64,000 bases of DNA from positions 3,563,001 through 3,627,000 of the forward strand of contig NZ_CP120416.1 in assembly GCF_032773895.1 (NCBI RefSeq). Direction: 5' to 3'. The stretch is from Teredinibacter sp. KSP-S5-2 (lineage in GTDB: Bacteria; Pseudomonadota; Gammaproteobacteria; Pseudomonadales; Cellvibrionaceae). Position numbers and translations under genes: made by a program. This document shows, piece by piece, positions 53,159-62,512 of this stretch. The first letter of the stretch is position 1. Each line of letters starts with the position of its first letter. The notes below the pieces were generated by a model that saw only the letters and a program-made list of their open reading frames with translations, was not told where the DNA came from and made no database searches.

Positions 53159-53938
53159 TTAATGAACCGTTACCAGTGCCAGGCAGGTTATTACTTCAAT
53201 AATTTCTATCAGGCCACCAACACAGTCCCCGGTATACCCACCAATACGTGTTAACCAGACCTGACGCCACGCGTAATAAACAGCAGATAAAACAAAAGCA
53301 GATACAAGTGCATGAACAAAGGAAAAATGTATCGTCCAGACGCAAAAGCAAAGACTTAACGCGATAAGAAAATTGGCCTTATACGCTTCGCTATTAATAC
53401 CACTGGCAATTCCTTGTTTTCGAACATAGGCGGTTGAAGCCATATAGTACGATGCCAGAATACGGGCCAAAGTCGGAATAAAAACTATGACAAAAACAAA
53501 GTGTTTACCCTGTAATAAAGTCTGAATCGCCGTAAACTTTATTAATAAAACCAAAATCAAACCGGTTACCGCCATAGGGCCGGATTGAGGGTCTTTAAAA
53601 ATAGTGAGTATGCGACTTTTATCTTTATGCCCGGCAGAAAAAGCATCAATAGAATCCGCCAAGCCATCTAAATGTAAACCTCCGGTTAATAGCGACCACA
53701 AAAAAAGCACGAGTGCCGCCTGCACAGCAATAGGAAATACATCTGAGCTTAACCAAACTACAGAAAATAAAATTGCACCAATAATTGCGCCGACTACCGG
53801 GTAATACAAAGTCGCTAAGGATTGCGTTTTAACATCATAGTCACGAGTAAAGAAAGACGCGGGCACTGGCAAAATGGTTAACAGGCCAATGGCGCTGAGA
53901 AACCCATTCCAATGCTGATGTGGTGCAGTTCTCGGCAT
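53159..53938 (-). CDS. cobS: Adenosylcobinamide-GDP ribazoletransferase
   Basis: A 259-residue inner-membrane enzyme that joins adenosylcobinamide-GDP and alpha-ribazole, the last assembly step of B12. Conserved parts are FLSAIGLLTILPVPA at the start, YYPVVGAIIGAI, GGLHLDGLADSIDAFSAGHK (metal-binding Asp residues, about 95-115), FKDPQSGPMAV and GGYTGDCVGGLIEI. It ends right at the cbiB start. Confidence 0.95.
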   Translation of the reverse strand: MPRTAPHQHWNGFLSAIGLLTILPVPASFFTRDYDVKTQSLATLYYPVVGAIIGAILFSVVWLSSDVFPIAVQAALVLFLWSLLTGGLHLDGLADSIDAFSAGHKDKSRILTIFKDPQSGPMAVTGLILVLLIKFTAIQTLLQGKHFVFVIVFIPTLARILASYYMASTAYVRKQGIASGINSEAYKANFLIALSLCFCVWTIHFSFVHALVSAFVLSAVYYAWRQVWLTRIGGYTGDCVGGLIEIIEVITCLALVTVH

Positions 53939-53952
53939 GATTAATTTTTGTA

Positions 53953-54576
53953 TTAGCTATGCGGGAAAAAGTTATGTGCAAGCAGTTTGGTCACGTCTTC
54001 ATGTTCCAGGTGATAAACGGCCACTCTCGACACCCCGGCATAGGGCATATCAATACGATTGACTGTCGATAGTGGCATAGCTAACACCTGGGAGATCAGC
54101 ATTCGAATCACTCCACCGTGAGCAATCAATAATATTTTTTTTCCTTGATGGCTCGTGAGTAGGTGGTCATAAACTTCACTGATACGTAATGCAAATTGCC
54201 TGATCGGTTCGCCATTAGGCGGTGTATACGAAGTGGGATCATGACGCCAGGTGGTCAATTCCTCCTGATATCGATCCATGACTCGTTCAATTTCCTGGCC
54301 GTCCCAGTCACCGAACGAAATTTCCTGCAGACGTTCATCTACTTCACAGGGAATACCCAGGTCCTGACTGATTTGCTCGGCAAATAACGCGCAACGTTTA
54401 AGTGGCGACGACACAATGACATCCCAACCCGGATCAATTGAAAAACACACTTTTTGCATTTTGGCCTGGCCGACCTCGGATAAACGAACATCAGTTTTAC
54501 CCCGAAAAATCTGCCCGCCTTCACATTCACCGTGGCGAAGTAGATCAATTTGCGTGTGTAAATCAAATTCGTTCAT
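53953..54576 (-). CDS. cobC: Alpha-ribazole phosphatase (histidine phosphatase family)
   Basis: A 207-residue member of the phosphoglycerate-mutase-like family. I chose the second of two adjacent ATGs (54576) because AAGGA then has better spacing. The catalytic His is in LLRHGECEGGQIFRGKTD, the second His in LLIAHGGVIRM (about 150), and SPLKRCALFAEQIS carries the Arg. In this operon it should remove the 5'-phosphate of alpha-ribazole phosphate or of adenosylcobalamin 5'-phosphate. It lies between cobT and cobS. Confidence 0.88.
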   Translation of the reverse strand: MNEFDLHTQIDLLRHGECEGGQIFRGKTDVRLSEVGQAKMQKVCFSIDPGWDVIVSSPLKRCALFAEQISQDLGIPCEVDERLQEISFGDWDGQEIERVMDRYQEELTTWRHDPTSYTPPNGEPIRQFALRISEVYDHLLTSHQGKKILLIAHGGVIRMLISQVLAMPLSTVNRIDMPYAGVSRVAVYHLEHEDVTKLLAHNFFPHS

Positions 54577-54605
54577 CATCTTTCCTTTATTTATTGTGCC
54601 CCCTA

Positions 54606-55658
54606 TTAGGGACTGTTCACACCGGCCTGATCAAACGTTGCCATTTGATTATGAAGTAGTAATGCTGTACGTAACAGTGGAATGGCTGTTGCCGCGCCGC
54701 TGCCTTCCCCAAGGCGCATGCCCAAATTTAACAGTGCTTTGGCCTGCATATATTCTAGGGCTTTGACATGAGCCGGCTCGGCCGACTGGTGCGAAAAGAG
54801 TAACCAGTCCGACACGCCAGGGTTAATTTTTACCGCAAGTAATGCCGCTGCAGTAGAAATAAAGCCATCCACCACGGAAGGCACGCCCTGTTGAGCACAA
54901 GCGATATAACTGCCAACCATAGCAGCAATTTCAAAACCGCCCACGCAACGAAGTATATCCAGAGGTTCGGTTAATTGCTCTCTGTGTAAATCCAATGCGG
55001 TTTTAATAGCCTTGATTTTACGTTGTATTCCTTGCAGGTCCACCCCCGTGCCAGGTCCACTGACCTCTTCAGCAGACAACCCGAGTAACGCGGCATAAAT
55101 AGCCGATGCGGATGTGGTATTACCAATGCCCATCTCGCCCGCCACATACAGTGTAATACCTTCCAGCGAGCCCAACGACTCTCGACCTAAATTAATTGCC
55201 TGAGCACATTGCTCCTGCGACATCGCTGGCTGCTCTGAAAAATCATGGGTACCATCCCCAACCGGCGTATTAATGACACCGGCATCATTGAGCAATGGAT
55301 TGGCCACACCCATATTCACCACAGCAAAGTCCGCTTTGGCATCACGGCTCAGTACACTGATCGCTGCACCGCCCTGAACAAAATTTTCGATCATCTGCAC
55401 TGTCACTATCTGAGGGAAGGCCGAAACTCCCTGCTGGCAGACACCGTGGTCTCCGGCAAATACTCGAACAATAATACGATCCAATTGTGGACACTCCTGC
55501 CCCTGCCAGGCAGCAAACTGGGTGGCCACCTCCTCTAGCAGGCCCAGCGAACCGCGCGGTTTGGTCAAAATATTTTGCCTTGCTATTGCAGCTTCCTTTG
55601 CCTGTGTATTTAAAGGTTGAACAGGTTGTTTTAACCAATCAAGGGAGTGACTTAACAT
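54606..55658 (-). CDS. cobT: Nicotinate-nucleotide:dimethylbenzimidazole phosphoribosyltransferase
   Basis: A 350-residue enzyme that activates the lower ligand of B12 to alpha-ribazole phosphate. Family segments are ILTKPRGSLGLLEEVA, VFAGDHGVCQQGVSAFPQIV, MGVANPLL, GEMGIGNTTSASAIYAALL (about 175-195) and the C-terminal RLGEGSGAATAIPLL with the catalytic Glu. It follows cobU by 10 bases. Confidence 0.95.
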   Translation of the reverse strand: MLSHSLDWLKQPVQPLNTQAKEAAIARQNILTKPRGSLGLLEEVATQFAAWQGQECPQLDRIIVRVFAGDHGVCQQGVSAFPQIVTVQMIENFVQGGAAISVLSRDAKADFAVVNMGVANPLLNDAGVINTPVGDGTHDFSEQPAMSQEQCAQAINLGRESLGSLEGITLYVAGEMGIGNTTSASAIYAALLGLSAEEVSGPGTGVDLQGIQRKIKAIKTALDLHREQLTEPLDILRCVGGFEIAAMVGSYIACAQQGVPSVVDGFISTAAALLAVKINPGVSDWLLFSHQSAEPAHVKALEYMQAKALLNLGMRLGEGSGAATAIPLLRTALLLHNQMATFDQAGVNSP

Positions 55659-55668
55659 AGCTTTACTT

Positions 55669-56169
55669 CTACTTTAATTGCATGGGAAGACCTGCCGTTA
55701 CAAAATAAACGGCATCACATTCTGTTGCTAACGACTGGTGTAGCCAGCCGTTTTGGTCAACAAACTCACGAGTGAGTTCACCAAGTGGTACAACACCCGC
55801 ACCAACTTCGTTACCAATAAAAATGACATCACAACTAAGCGTCGGCAGTACCGAGAGTAATTTGTCTTTTTGTTGTTGATAACAACCAACATGTAAACAA
55901 TTACTTAACCATAGAGTTAAGCAATCAACCAGAATGCAGTGTGTATCCAGGTTGTGATTCAGTATGGTCGACGCCAGTTCGAGCGGTTCTTCAACCAATA
56001 TCCAACTGCCATCGCGACGAGCTTGATGCTGTTGAATACGTTGATTCATTTCAGCATCACGAGCCTGGCCTGTTGCCAGATATATTTTTTGTTTGCCACT
56101 CGCAGTTGCCTGGCTTTCACCAAACCGGCTTTTACCACTGCGCGCACCACCTAGAATTAATTGCTTCAT
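55669..56169 (-). CDS. cobU: Adenosylcobinamide kinase / guanylyltransferase CobU
   Basis: A 166-residue bifunctional enzyme from the ATG at 56169. The P-loop is GGARSGKSRF, ATGQARDAEMNQRIQQHQARR holds the guanylylated His, CLTLWLSN and NEVGAGVVP are family motifs. It phosphorylates cobinamide and then links GMP to it. The frame can be opened by a TTG 9 bases upstream, but the ATG is preferred. It follows the ATPase gene by 13 bases. Confidence 0.92.
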   Translation of the reverse strand: MKQLILGGARSGKSRFGESQATASGKQKIYLATGQARDAEMNQRIQQHQARRDGSWILVEEPLELASTILNHNLDTHCILVDCLTLWLSNCLHVGCYQQQKDKLLSVLPTLSCDVIFIGNEVGAGVVPLGELTREFVDQNGWLHQSLATECDAVYFVTAGLPMQLK

Positions 56170-56182
56170 TAAGATCAACCGT

Positions 56183-56968
56183 CTAGGAAATCACAGAAAT
56201 TTTTTGTGTTTCGGGGTCGCGGATCAACTGTACTTTGGCGTGAAATAATTGCTCCAACAATTGTTCATCAACCACATCAGTAATCGCCCCCTGTGCAAGC
56301 GAACGCCCACAACGTAACGCCAGAATCTTATCGGCGTATTTCGTTGCCAGATTTATATCGTGCACGATCATCAACACCGCCACCCCCTGTGCAGCAAAAT
56401 CGCTGATCGCTTTCATTAACTGTTGTTGATGACCGAGATCCAATGCGGTTGTCGGCTCGTCCAATAATAAAACACGACAATCTGAATCCTCAGCCCGCCA
56501 TATCTGGGTCATCACTCGCGCAATCTGTGTACGCTGTTTTTCTCCTCCAGATAATTCGGTATAGGCACGGCCGGTTAAATAGGTAATATCCATTGCCGCC
56601 ATGGCCTGCTCAACAATTTCTTTGTCGAGATCAATACCGGTGCTGTGTGGGGTTCGCCCTAAAGCGACAACTTCTTCCACTAAATAAGGAAAATTCAGCA
56701 AACTCAGTTGGGGTAATACTGCGATATTTTTAGCCCGCCATAATAGTGGCTTGCGCAACAACGGCTCCGAACCCACAACAATGTCACCACGTGTGACACC
56801 AACGTGAAGATCCCCGGAGATAGCACGAAACAAGGTCGTTTTACCTGCACCGTTGGGGCCAACCACCGCCAGAATTTCTCCTTGCCCCACATCGGCAGTA
56901 ATATCGTGTAATAAATCCACACCGCGTATGGCAACCGAAAGCTGTTTTAAACTCAACCCATTGCTCAT
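56183..56968 (-). CDS. ABC transporter ATP-binding protein for cobalamin (HmuV/BtuD-like)
   Basis: A 261-residue ATPase with Walker A GPNGAGKTTLF, signature LSGGEKQRTQIARV, Walker B VLLLDEPTTALDLGH and the switch His in IVHDINL. The sequence style is nearest to haem HmuV-type ATPases, but the operon (btuB, cob genes, btuF) argues for corrinoids. It overlaps the permease gene by 4 bases (ATGA). It should form an inner-membrane importer with the FecCD-type permease and BtuF. Confidence 0.9.
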   Translation of the reverse strand: MSNGLSLKQLSVAIRGVDLLHDITADVGQGEILAVVGPNGAGKTTLFRAISGDLHVGVTRGDIVVGSEPLLRKPLLWRAKNIAVLPQLSLLNFPYLVEEVVALGRTPHSTGIDLDKEIVEQAMAAMDITYLTGRAYTELSGGEKQRTQIARVMTQIWRAEDSDCRVLLLDEPTTALDLGHQQQLMKAISDFAAQGVAVLMIVHDINLATKYADKILALRCGRSLAQGAITDVVDEQLLEQLFHAKVQLIRDPETQKISVIS

Positions 56969-57981
56969 GGCTGCATCCCATAGTGATGGCGTTTACGCAG
57001 CAAAGATATAAATATCGGTGCACCAATTATTGACGTAACCAAACCGACTGGAATTTCCGAAGGCGCAATAATTGTGCGAGCAAACGCATCGGCACAGACC
57101 AACAGTATTGCCCCCAAAAAACCACTTAACGGAATTAAAAAGCGATGATTCGGCCCAATCATCATGCGTACTACATGAGGTACGACCAAACCAATAAATG
57201 AAATCGTACCCGCCATGGCGACAGCGGTTCCGACACCCGCTGCAACACAGACAATAACAATCTTTTTCATTCGATCGACATCAATCCCCAAATGCCTAGC
57301 TTCGGATTCCCCCAGCAGCAATGCATTCAACGCGGAATAATAACGGGGCAAAACACACCAGATAGCGATCGCCACCATTGCAGTAATCGTCACCTTGGAA
57401 TAATCGGCAGCATCCAGCCCGCCCATACGCCATAGGGTTATTCGTCGCAGCATTTCATTGTCCGCAACAAATTCAAAAATATTGGAAATACTGCCGGCAA
57501 TAAATGTAATTGCAATGCCAGCTAACAGCATGGTTGAAACAGAAGTGCCCGTTGTTCGGGTTGCGATTTTATACACTAAAAATACCGCGACCATACCACC
57601 GGCAAACGCACCGAGTGTCACCAGAGATAAACCGGCAAAACTCCATTCCATATAATTTAGCAGTACTATTACAGCCCCAGCACCTGCCGAAGCGCCCGCC
57701 GTGACACCGATTAAAGAAGGGTCGGCAAGTGGGTTGCGAAAAAGCCCTTGAGTTACTGCACCAGAACTGGCAAGTACAGCTCCCACTAACGCGGCCAATA
57801 TTGCGCGGGGCAAACGTAAACTTTCGATAATAACTCTTGCCTGACTTTGATCGTAGAACAAATCACTTAAACGTATCGGCACCGCACCAAAAAAAAGCGA
57901 AACCAGAATCACCAGAACCACACCGAGTAAAACAACCAGGCGTAACCAATTCCAGTGGGGGGCGATATGCCATAGCCTCAT
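56965..57981 (-). CDS. FecCD-type permease for cobalamin
   Basis: A 338-residue permease from the ATG at 57981, overlapping the cobQ stop by 4 bases. It has about ten membrane helices and the FecCD/BtuC motifs [52 protein letters not shown] and [18 protein letters not shown]. It should form the membrane channel of the B12 importer. Confusion with haem or siderophore permeases is possible by sequence alone; the operon decides. Confidence 0.9.
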   Translation of the reverse strand: MRLWHIAPHWNWLRLVVLLGVVLVILVSLFFGAVPIRLSDLFYDQSQARVIIESLRLPRAILAALVGAVLASSGAVTQGLFRNPLADPSLIGVTAGASAGAGAVIVLLNYMEWSFAGLSLVTLGAFAGGMVAVFLVYKIATRTTGTSVSTMLLAGIAITFIAGSISNIFEFVADNEMLRRITLWRMGGLDAADYSKVTITAMVAIAIWCVLPRYYSALNALLLGESEARHLGIDVDRMKKIVIVCVAAGVGTAVAMAGTISFIGLVVPHVVRMMIGPNHRFLIPLSGFLGAILLVCADAFARTIIAPSEIPVGLVTSIIGAPIFISLLRKRHHYGMQP

Positions 57982-59480
57982 ATATTTATCGCTTCCCTGT
58001 TTTGGCAAAATTGACATGCCGCGTTAAACAACGCTTCCAAATCCAAATTTTGTTCAATCGTTACAGCTAAACGCTCAATTTGTTCGTCACGCAAGGCATG
58101 AATATCCATTGACTGAGGGCGGGATAAACCAGCCCATGTTAAAAGGTGTTCGCAAGCTTCCGGTGAGTCAAATAATCCGTGTAGATAGGTTCCAACAACC
58201 TGATTATCTTCGCTGATACAACCATCCAACTGGCCATTGTCGAGCTGTACGGGTTGTGTATTTTTTTTGGCAGAAACAAGCTGACTTTTTCCGTTGTGAA
58301 TTTCATAACCTTTGACCACAACACTTTTTTCGCCCAATGTTAACTTACCTTGCACACGAGTTAAGGTTTTTTCTGTGGCAAGTTCACTCTCTACTGGCAA
58401 CCAGCCAAAACCATGAGTACTGCCAACATTACCTTCAATACCATGGGGGTCGTGCATTACCTCACCCAACATTTGGTAGCCACCACAAATCCCTAATAAC
58501 TTACCGCCGTAACGTAAGTGCCGGGCAAGTTTTGCCTGCCAGTTATGTGCCTGTAATTCTTCGAAATCCTGTCGAACATTTTTCGAGCCCGGCAAAATAA
58601 CCAAATCGCAATCCTGCAGTGGGGCCTTAGGGCTAATGTAGGTAAGGGATACTTGAGGGTGTAAACGCAGTACATCAAAATCCGTGTGGTTACTAATGCG
58701 GGAAAGCACCGGCACCACAACATTTATCGTTGCTTTACTTTCATCCAGATGCTGCGCACTATCAATCGAATCTTCGGCTTCGAGATAAAAATCTTTTAGA
58801 TAGGGCAGAACGCCAAACACCGGTTTGCCCGTGCGTTCTTCCAACCACTTTAACCCCGGTTCTAATAAAGCAATATCGCCGCGAAATTTATTGATCACAA
58901 ATCCCAGAACACGGTTTTGCTCTGATGAAGACAGTAACGATAATGTCCCCATTAAATGAGCAAAAACACCACCCTTATCAATATCGGCAACAATAATAAC
59001 GGGGCAATCCGCTTTTTCGGCAAACCCCATATTGGCGATATCGCCCTGACGCAAATTAATTTCCGCCGGGCTGCCCGCTCCCTCAATAATGACTGAGGAA
59101 AACTGCTTCGTTAATCGTGTATAGGAAGCCATTACCGCTTCCATTGCCGTGGTTTTATAGTGATGAAAGCCCACTGCATCCATATTTTTTAATGCGCGGC
59201 CATGAATAATGATTTGCGCACCTACATCGCTGGAGGGTTTAATTAATACCGGGTTCATATCGGTATGCGCCTCAACACGACAAGCCTGTGCCTGCACGTA
59301 TTGCGCGCGCCCAATTTCCCCTGCGCCTTCGGTGACAGCACTGTTCAACGCCATATTCTGCGGTTTAAATGGTGCGACCTTGTTTCCACGGTTACTGAGC
59401 ACCCGACAGATGCCTGCGACCAACACGCTTTTTCCTGCGTCACTGGTTGTTCCCTGAACCATCAAGTTAAAGGTCTTCAC
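57978..59480 (-). CDS. cobQ: Cobyric acid synthase
   Basis: A 500-residue glutamine-dependent amidotransferase that amidates the four peripheral carboxylates of adenosylcobyrinic acid a,c-diamide. The N-terminal P-loop-like [29 protein letters not shown] and [21 protein letters not shown] are typical; the C-terminal glutaminase domain has the Cys in [11 protein letters not shown] (about 340) and His/Glu in [10 protein letters not shown] (about 435). The start is a GTG at 59480; an ATG six codons inside is also possible. Its presence suggests that partly formed corrinoids upstream of cobinamide can be used. Confidence 0.94.
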   Translation of the reverse strand: MKTFNLMVQGTTSDAGKSVLVAGICRVLSNRGNKVAPFKPQNMALNSAVTEGAGEIGRAQYVQAQACRVEAHTDMNPVLIKPSSDVGAQIIIHGRALKNMDAVGFHHYKTTAMEAVMASYTRLTKQFSSVIIEGAGSPAEINLRQGDIANMGFAEKADCPVIIVADIDKGGVFAHLMGTLSLLSSSEQNRVLGFVINKFRGDIALLEPGLKWLEERTGKPVFGVLPYLKDFYLEAEDSIDSAQHLDESKATINVVVPVLSRISNHTDFDVLRLHPQVSLTYISPKAPLQDCDLVILPGSKNVRQDFEELQAHNWQAKLARHLRYGGKLLGICGGYQMLGEVMHDPHGIEGNVGSTHGFGWLPVESELATEKTLTRVQGKLTLGEKSVVVKGYEIHNGKSQLVSAKKNTQPVQLDNGQLDGCISEDNQVVGTYLHGLFDSPEACEHLLTWAGLSRPQSMDIHALRDEQIERLAVTIEQNLDLEALFNAACQFCQNREAINI

Positions 59481-59517
59481 TTATCGCGAACGCTCCCGAA
59501 AAACAATGGGCTCATGT

Positions 59518-60129
59518 TTAGTAATCCACCCCTTTACGTGCTTTTATCCCGGCTTTAAAAGCATGCTTAATGTCTTTCACTTCCGATACCGTATCCATAA
59601 TTTCGCGTAACTCACTGCCACCGCCTCGCCCGGTAACAATGACACTCTGCTCCACAGGACGCTGTTGAATAGCATGAATAACATTGTTTTGATCGAGATA
59701 ATCGTAGGCCAGCATGTAAGTGAGCTCGTCCAACACCACAAGCTGATATTCATCACTTTGCAGCATTGGCAACGCTTTTTGCCAAGTTGTTTCAGCTGCA
59801 TCGATATCCCCGCTGCGATCTTGCGTATTCCAGGTAAAGCCGGTGCCCATTTGATAAAAATCCACCTCTGGGCATTTATCCCGCAAATAGATTTCCTCGC
59901 CGGAAAGCTGTTGCCCTTTAATAAATTGCACGACACCAACTTTGTGGCCGTAACCCAAAGCACGCATCACCATACCAAACGCGGAACTGGATTTTCCCTT
60001 GCCGTTGCCAGTCAATAAAATAGCAACGCCTCTCTCCTGAGAGGCGCTGGCAATGTTACTGTCGACTTTGGCTTTTTGTTTTTCCATTGCCGCTTTATGT
60101 TTTTGATTACGCTTTTCGTCTTCCGTCAT
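59518..60129 (-). CDS. btuR: Cob(I)alamin adenosyltransferase, BtuR/CobO type
   Basis: A 203-residue enzyme that adenosylates reduced corrinoids. The P-loop is LLTGNGKGKSSSAFGMVMRA, then VGVVQFIKG, WQKALPMLQSDEYQLVVLDELTY, QSVIVTGRGG and the final KAGIKARKGVDY, the classic end of the family. It lies 18 bases after btuB. It is also named cobA in Salmonella or cobO in Pseudomonas. Confidence 0.95.
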   Translation of the reverse strand: MTEDEKRNQKHKAAMEKQKAKVDSNIASASQERGVAILLTGNGKGKSSSAFGMVMRALGYGHKVGVVQFIKGQQLSGEEIYLRDKCPEVDFYQMGTGFTWNTQDRSGDIDAAETTWQKALPMLQSDEYQLVVLDELTYMLAYDYLDQNNVIHAIQQRPVEQSVIVTGRGGGSELREIMDTVSEVKDIKHAFKAGIKARKGVDY

Positions 60130-60147
60130 GAATTCGATTCTCAGCCA

Positions 60148-61983
60148 TTAAAATTGGTAGCGAACACCCAAGTACACCGAAGCTTCGAGCGTATTGTAGC
60201 CGGGCACTTCCTGATAGGACTCATCCAGAATGTTTTCCCCTCGCGCCACGAGACTCAAGGCCTCATTCACTTGGTATCGCGCACTCAGGTTCAATACAGA
60301 ATAATCTTCAAGTTCCACGCCACCACGATCTTCCCGGTCTTTGGTCACACGATAATTTGCACTTAAGGTGAGCTTTTCAAGCGACCAGTTTATTTCCATA
60401 TTCGCCATATGTCTGGGCTTTCTCATCCGCTGATTGCCATCTGCATCCAACGCATCGTTATAGGTATAGTTTAGTGAAGCAGCAAGCTGTTGCAGAATCG
60501 GATAGGTTATCGTCATTTCGAACCCTTCCGAAGTGGATTCCCCTTCAGATTGGCCGTAGCCACCCCAACCCGAATTTCCGCCCAGTGTAAAGTCGTATTC
60601 GATTGCGTCGGTAATTTCCTGATTAAAATAGCCAAGGCTAATTTCGGTTCCGCTGCTGTGAGTAAAATCGACCCCTAGGTCATAACCGGCACTCTGCTCT
60701 TCCGACAGGTTGCTATTCAAGCCTTCGCTTTCATTGTATGAAATTTCCGACAAGCTTGGCGCTCTGAAACCTGTACCATAACTGGCACGGAGTTTTAATT
60801 GCGACTGAGCAGACACATCAAAAATATACGCACTGCTTAAACGAAAGCTGACATGCTGACCAAAATCATCATTATCATCAAACCGCGCGCCCGCCGTGAC
60901 AAAAAAGTCTTCCGCGGCTTCTGTCTGCAACTCGGAAAAAATACCCAGTTGATTGCGATCCCGCTCTGGCGAACCATTGGGCGTGACAGTTTCTGTTTCA
61001 TAGTCTCCCCCCAAAATTACATCCCAGTTTTTTGCCAGACTCACACCACCAAGCACCTCGGCTTTTTCAATGCTGCCACCGGTTGCATAGGTTTCGTTGC
61101 CATCGGTTTGAATAACACGATCAACCTCACTGTAGGAATAACCCGAGCTTAACCAATATTGTTCAACTTGATAGTCCACACTCACTTTGGCAACAGTTTG
61201 TTCAAAATCGGAAGTGCAATCCTGAGTCGGTGAACCACAATTATCGTATTCACTGTTTGTCTCAGTATCACGCGCAACAAGTTGCAGACGAGTATTTTCT
61301 GTCAGACGCCAACCAAAACGGGAATGAATCGTGGTATTGGCATAACCATCTTCCTCATCCGTAAGATCGTTCTTCGTAGCATTAAATCCTTTGGTATCAA
61401 AATCGGATACAGAAATAAACATATCCGATTCATCATTACCTAAAGCGGCATAACCGGATAGCTCGGTTGTACCATAGCTGCCTTTTTCAAGAAACAAACC
61501 ACCCGCTTCTTCTTGCTTACCCGTCCGGGTAATAATGTTGATCACACCACCGGCATCTGCACCGTAAGCAAAACCTTGTGGTCCACGTAAAATTTCCACT
61601 CGCTCAATTTCGCCACCAGCCGTCATATGCTCAATGCGCGGTGAAACTTGTGGTGCAGATGGATCAGACACATCTACGCCATCAATTAATAATAAGGTGC
61701 GATATCCTTCTTCACCGCGAATACTTAACGATGTGTTTTTTCCTGGACCGCCAGAATTTGAAACACTGATTCCCGGCTCAGCGCGCAAGATTTCCGCTAG
61801 TTGGGGAGCCCCACGTAACGCGATTTTTTCTGCGTCTATAACAGTCACAGATGTGCCGACTTGACGAAGAGGCATCGCAGTTCTGGAAGATGTCACAAAC
61901 ACTTCTTCCAGTATTTCTTCGGCACAAATTGAAACAGGTGAACATGCACTGATGAGTGCAATAGATATAAATGATTTTTTCAT
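60148..61983 (-). CDS. btuB: TonB-dependent outer-membrane B12 receptor
   Basis: A 611-residue receptor from the ATG at 61983; the open frame extends through the riboswitch to 62100, which is not coding. The signal peptide is MKKSFISIALISACSPVSICA, followed by a TonB box EEVFVTSS. The plug domain (about 30-145) shows GTSVTVIDAEKI, LAEILRAEPGISV, SIRGEEGYRTLLLIDGVD and VEILRGPQGFAYGADAGGVINI. The 22-strand barrel ends in YLGVRYQF, the aromatic end needed for assembly. It imports corrinoids with TonB energy. It is the first gene of the B12 operon and is controlled by the riboswitch just upstream. Confidence 0.93.
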   Translation of the reverse strand: MKKSFISIALISACSPVSICAEEILEEVFVTSSRTAMPLRQVGTSVTVIDAEKIALRGAPQLAEILRAEPGISVSNSGGPGKNTSLSIRGEEGYRTLLLIDGVDVSDPSAPQVSPRIEHMTAGGEIERVEILRGPQGFAYGADAGGVINIITRTGKQEEAGGLFLEKGSYGTTELSGYAALGNDESDMFISVSDFDTKGFNATKNDLTDEEDGYANTTIHSRFGWRLTENTRLQLVARDTETNSEYDNCGSPTQDCTSDFEQTVAKVSVDYQVEQYWLSSGYSYSEVDRVIQTDGNETYATGGSIEKAEVLGGVSLAKNWDVILGGDYETETVTPNGSPERDRNQLGIFSELQTEAAEDFFVTAGARFDDNDDFGQHVSFRLSSAYIFDVSAQSQLKLRASYGTGFRAPSLSEISYNESEGLNSNLSEEQSAGYDLGVDFTHSSGTEISLGYFNQEITDAIEYDFTLGGNSGWGGYGQSEGESTSEGFEMTITYPILQQLAASLNYTYNDALDADGNQRMRKPRHMANMEINWSLEKLTLSANYRVTKDREDRGGVELEDYSVLNLSARYQVNEALSLVARGENILDESYQEVPGYNTLEASVYLGVRYQF

Positions 61984-62106
61984 TAAAAACCCCAAAAGCA
62001 AAATATCAGCAATTGAGGGAGGCATCTCTCGGAAAACATAGACACGGACAAAGTGCCGCGTGTAGAGGAAATCCAGGATGGTAGCCCTCCGCTCCATCAA
62101 CGATTG

Positions 62107-62219
62107 CGCTTGAAGTCTGGTATCGGGCTGGTAGAGATTCTACTTACCGTTGCGGGGGCAGCGTTGGACTTTCACCAATCTTCCCAGAAAGAGCCTTTGG
62201 CTCCTTGTTCGATCAAGCG
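62107..62219 (-). ncRNA. Cobalamin riboswitch
   Basis: On the minus strand the conserved cobalamin aptamer core is clear: GGGAAGATTGGTGAAAGTCC, then ACGCTGCCCCCGCAACGGTAAG, and a B12-box-type end CCCGATACCAGACTT. The P1 stem CGCTTGA/TCAAGCG pairs plus 62213-62219 with 62107-62113 and defines the limits. About 120 bases of expression platform separate it from the btuB start. It should turn the operon off when adenosylcobalamin is abundant. Confidence 0.93.
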
Positions 62220-62225
62220 ACGAGC

Positions 62226-62253
62226 ACCTTAGCGTGTTTTGCAACAAAGTCAA
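62226..62253 (-). promoter_or_regulatory. Probable sigma-70 promoter of the B12 operon
   Basis: On the minus strand TTGACT (62248-62253) and TAAGGT (62226-62231) are 16 bases apart, and transcription would start a few bases before the P1 stem of the riboswitch. The -35 box is near consensus, the -10 box is poor. Confidence 0.55.
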
Positions 62254-62512
62254 CTGAATCCCGGCCAGTCGTTGTTCAGGGACAAAAAAATAATGCCATT
62301 TATGCTGCATCCGTAAACACAAGGATTATGGCTTTGAGCCTTCATAAACAGGGTTAAAACCCTCGTTCCTATCGGTTTAACCCATACCAAGGTACGAGTT
62401 ATTTTGCCTGATAGATAGACTGAAACCTCCGTCACAGTTGAGCTTATGGGTTATGTTAGAATGCGCCAAATTTTATAAAAATACACAGGAAACACGATTA
62501 AGGAGAGTTACC

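Noticed and set aside
61984-62100. N-terminal extension of BtuB to 62100
   Set aside because: The stretch is riboswitch expression platform, and the signal peptide begins at 61983.
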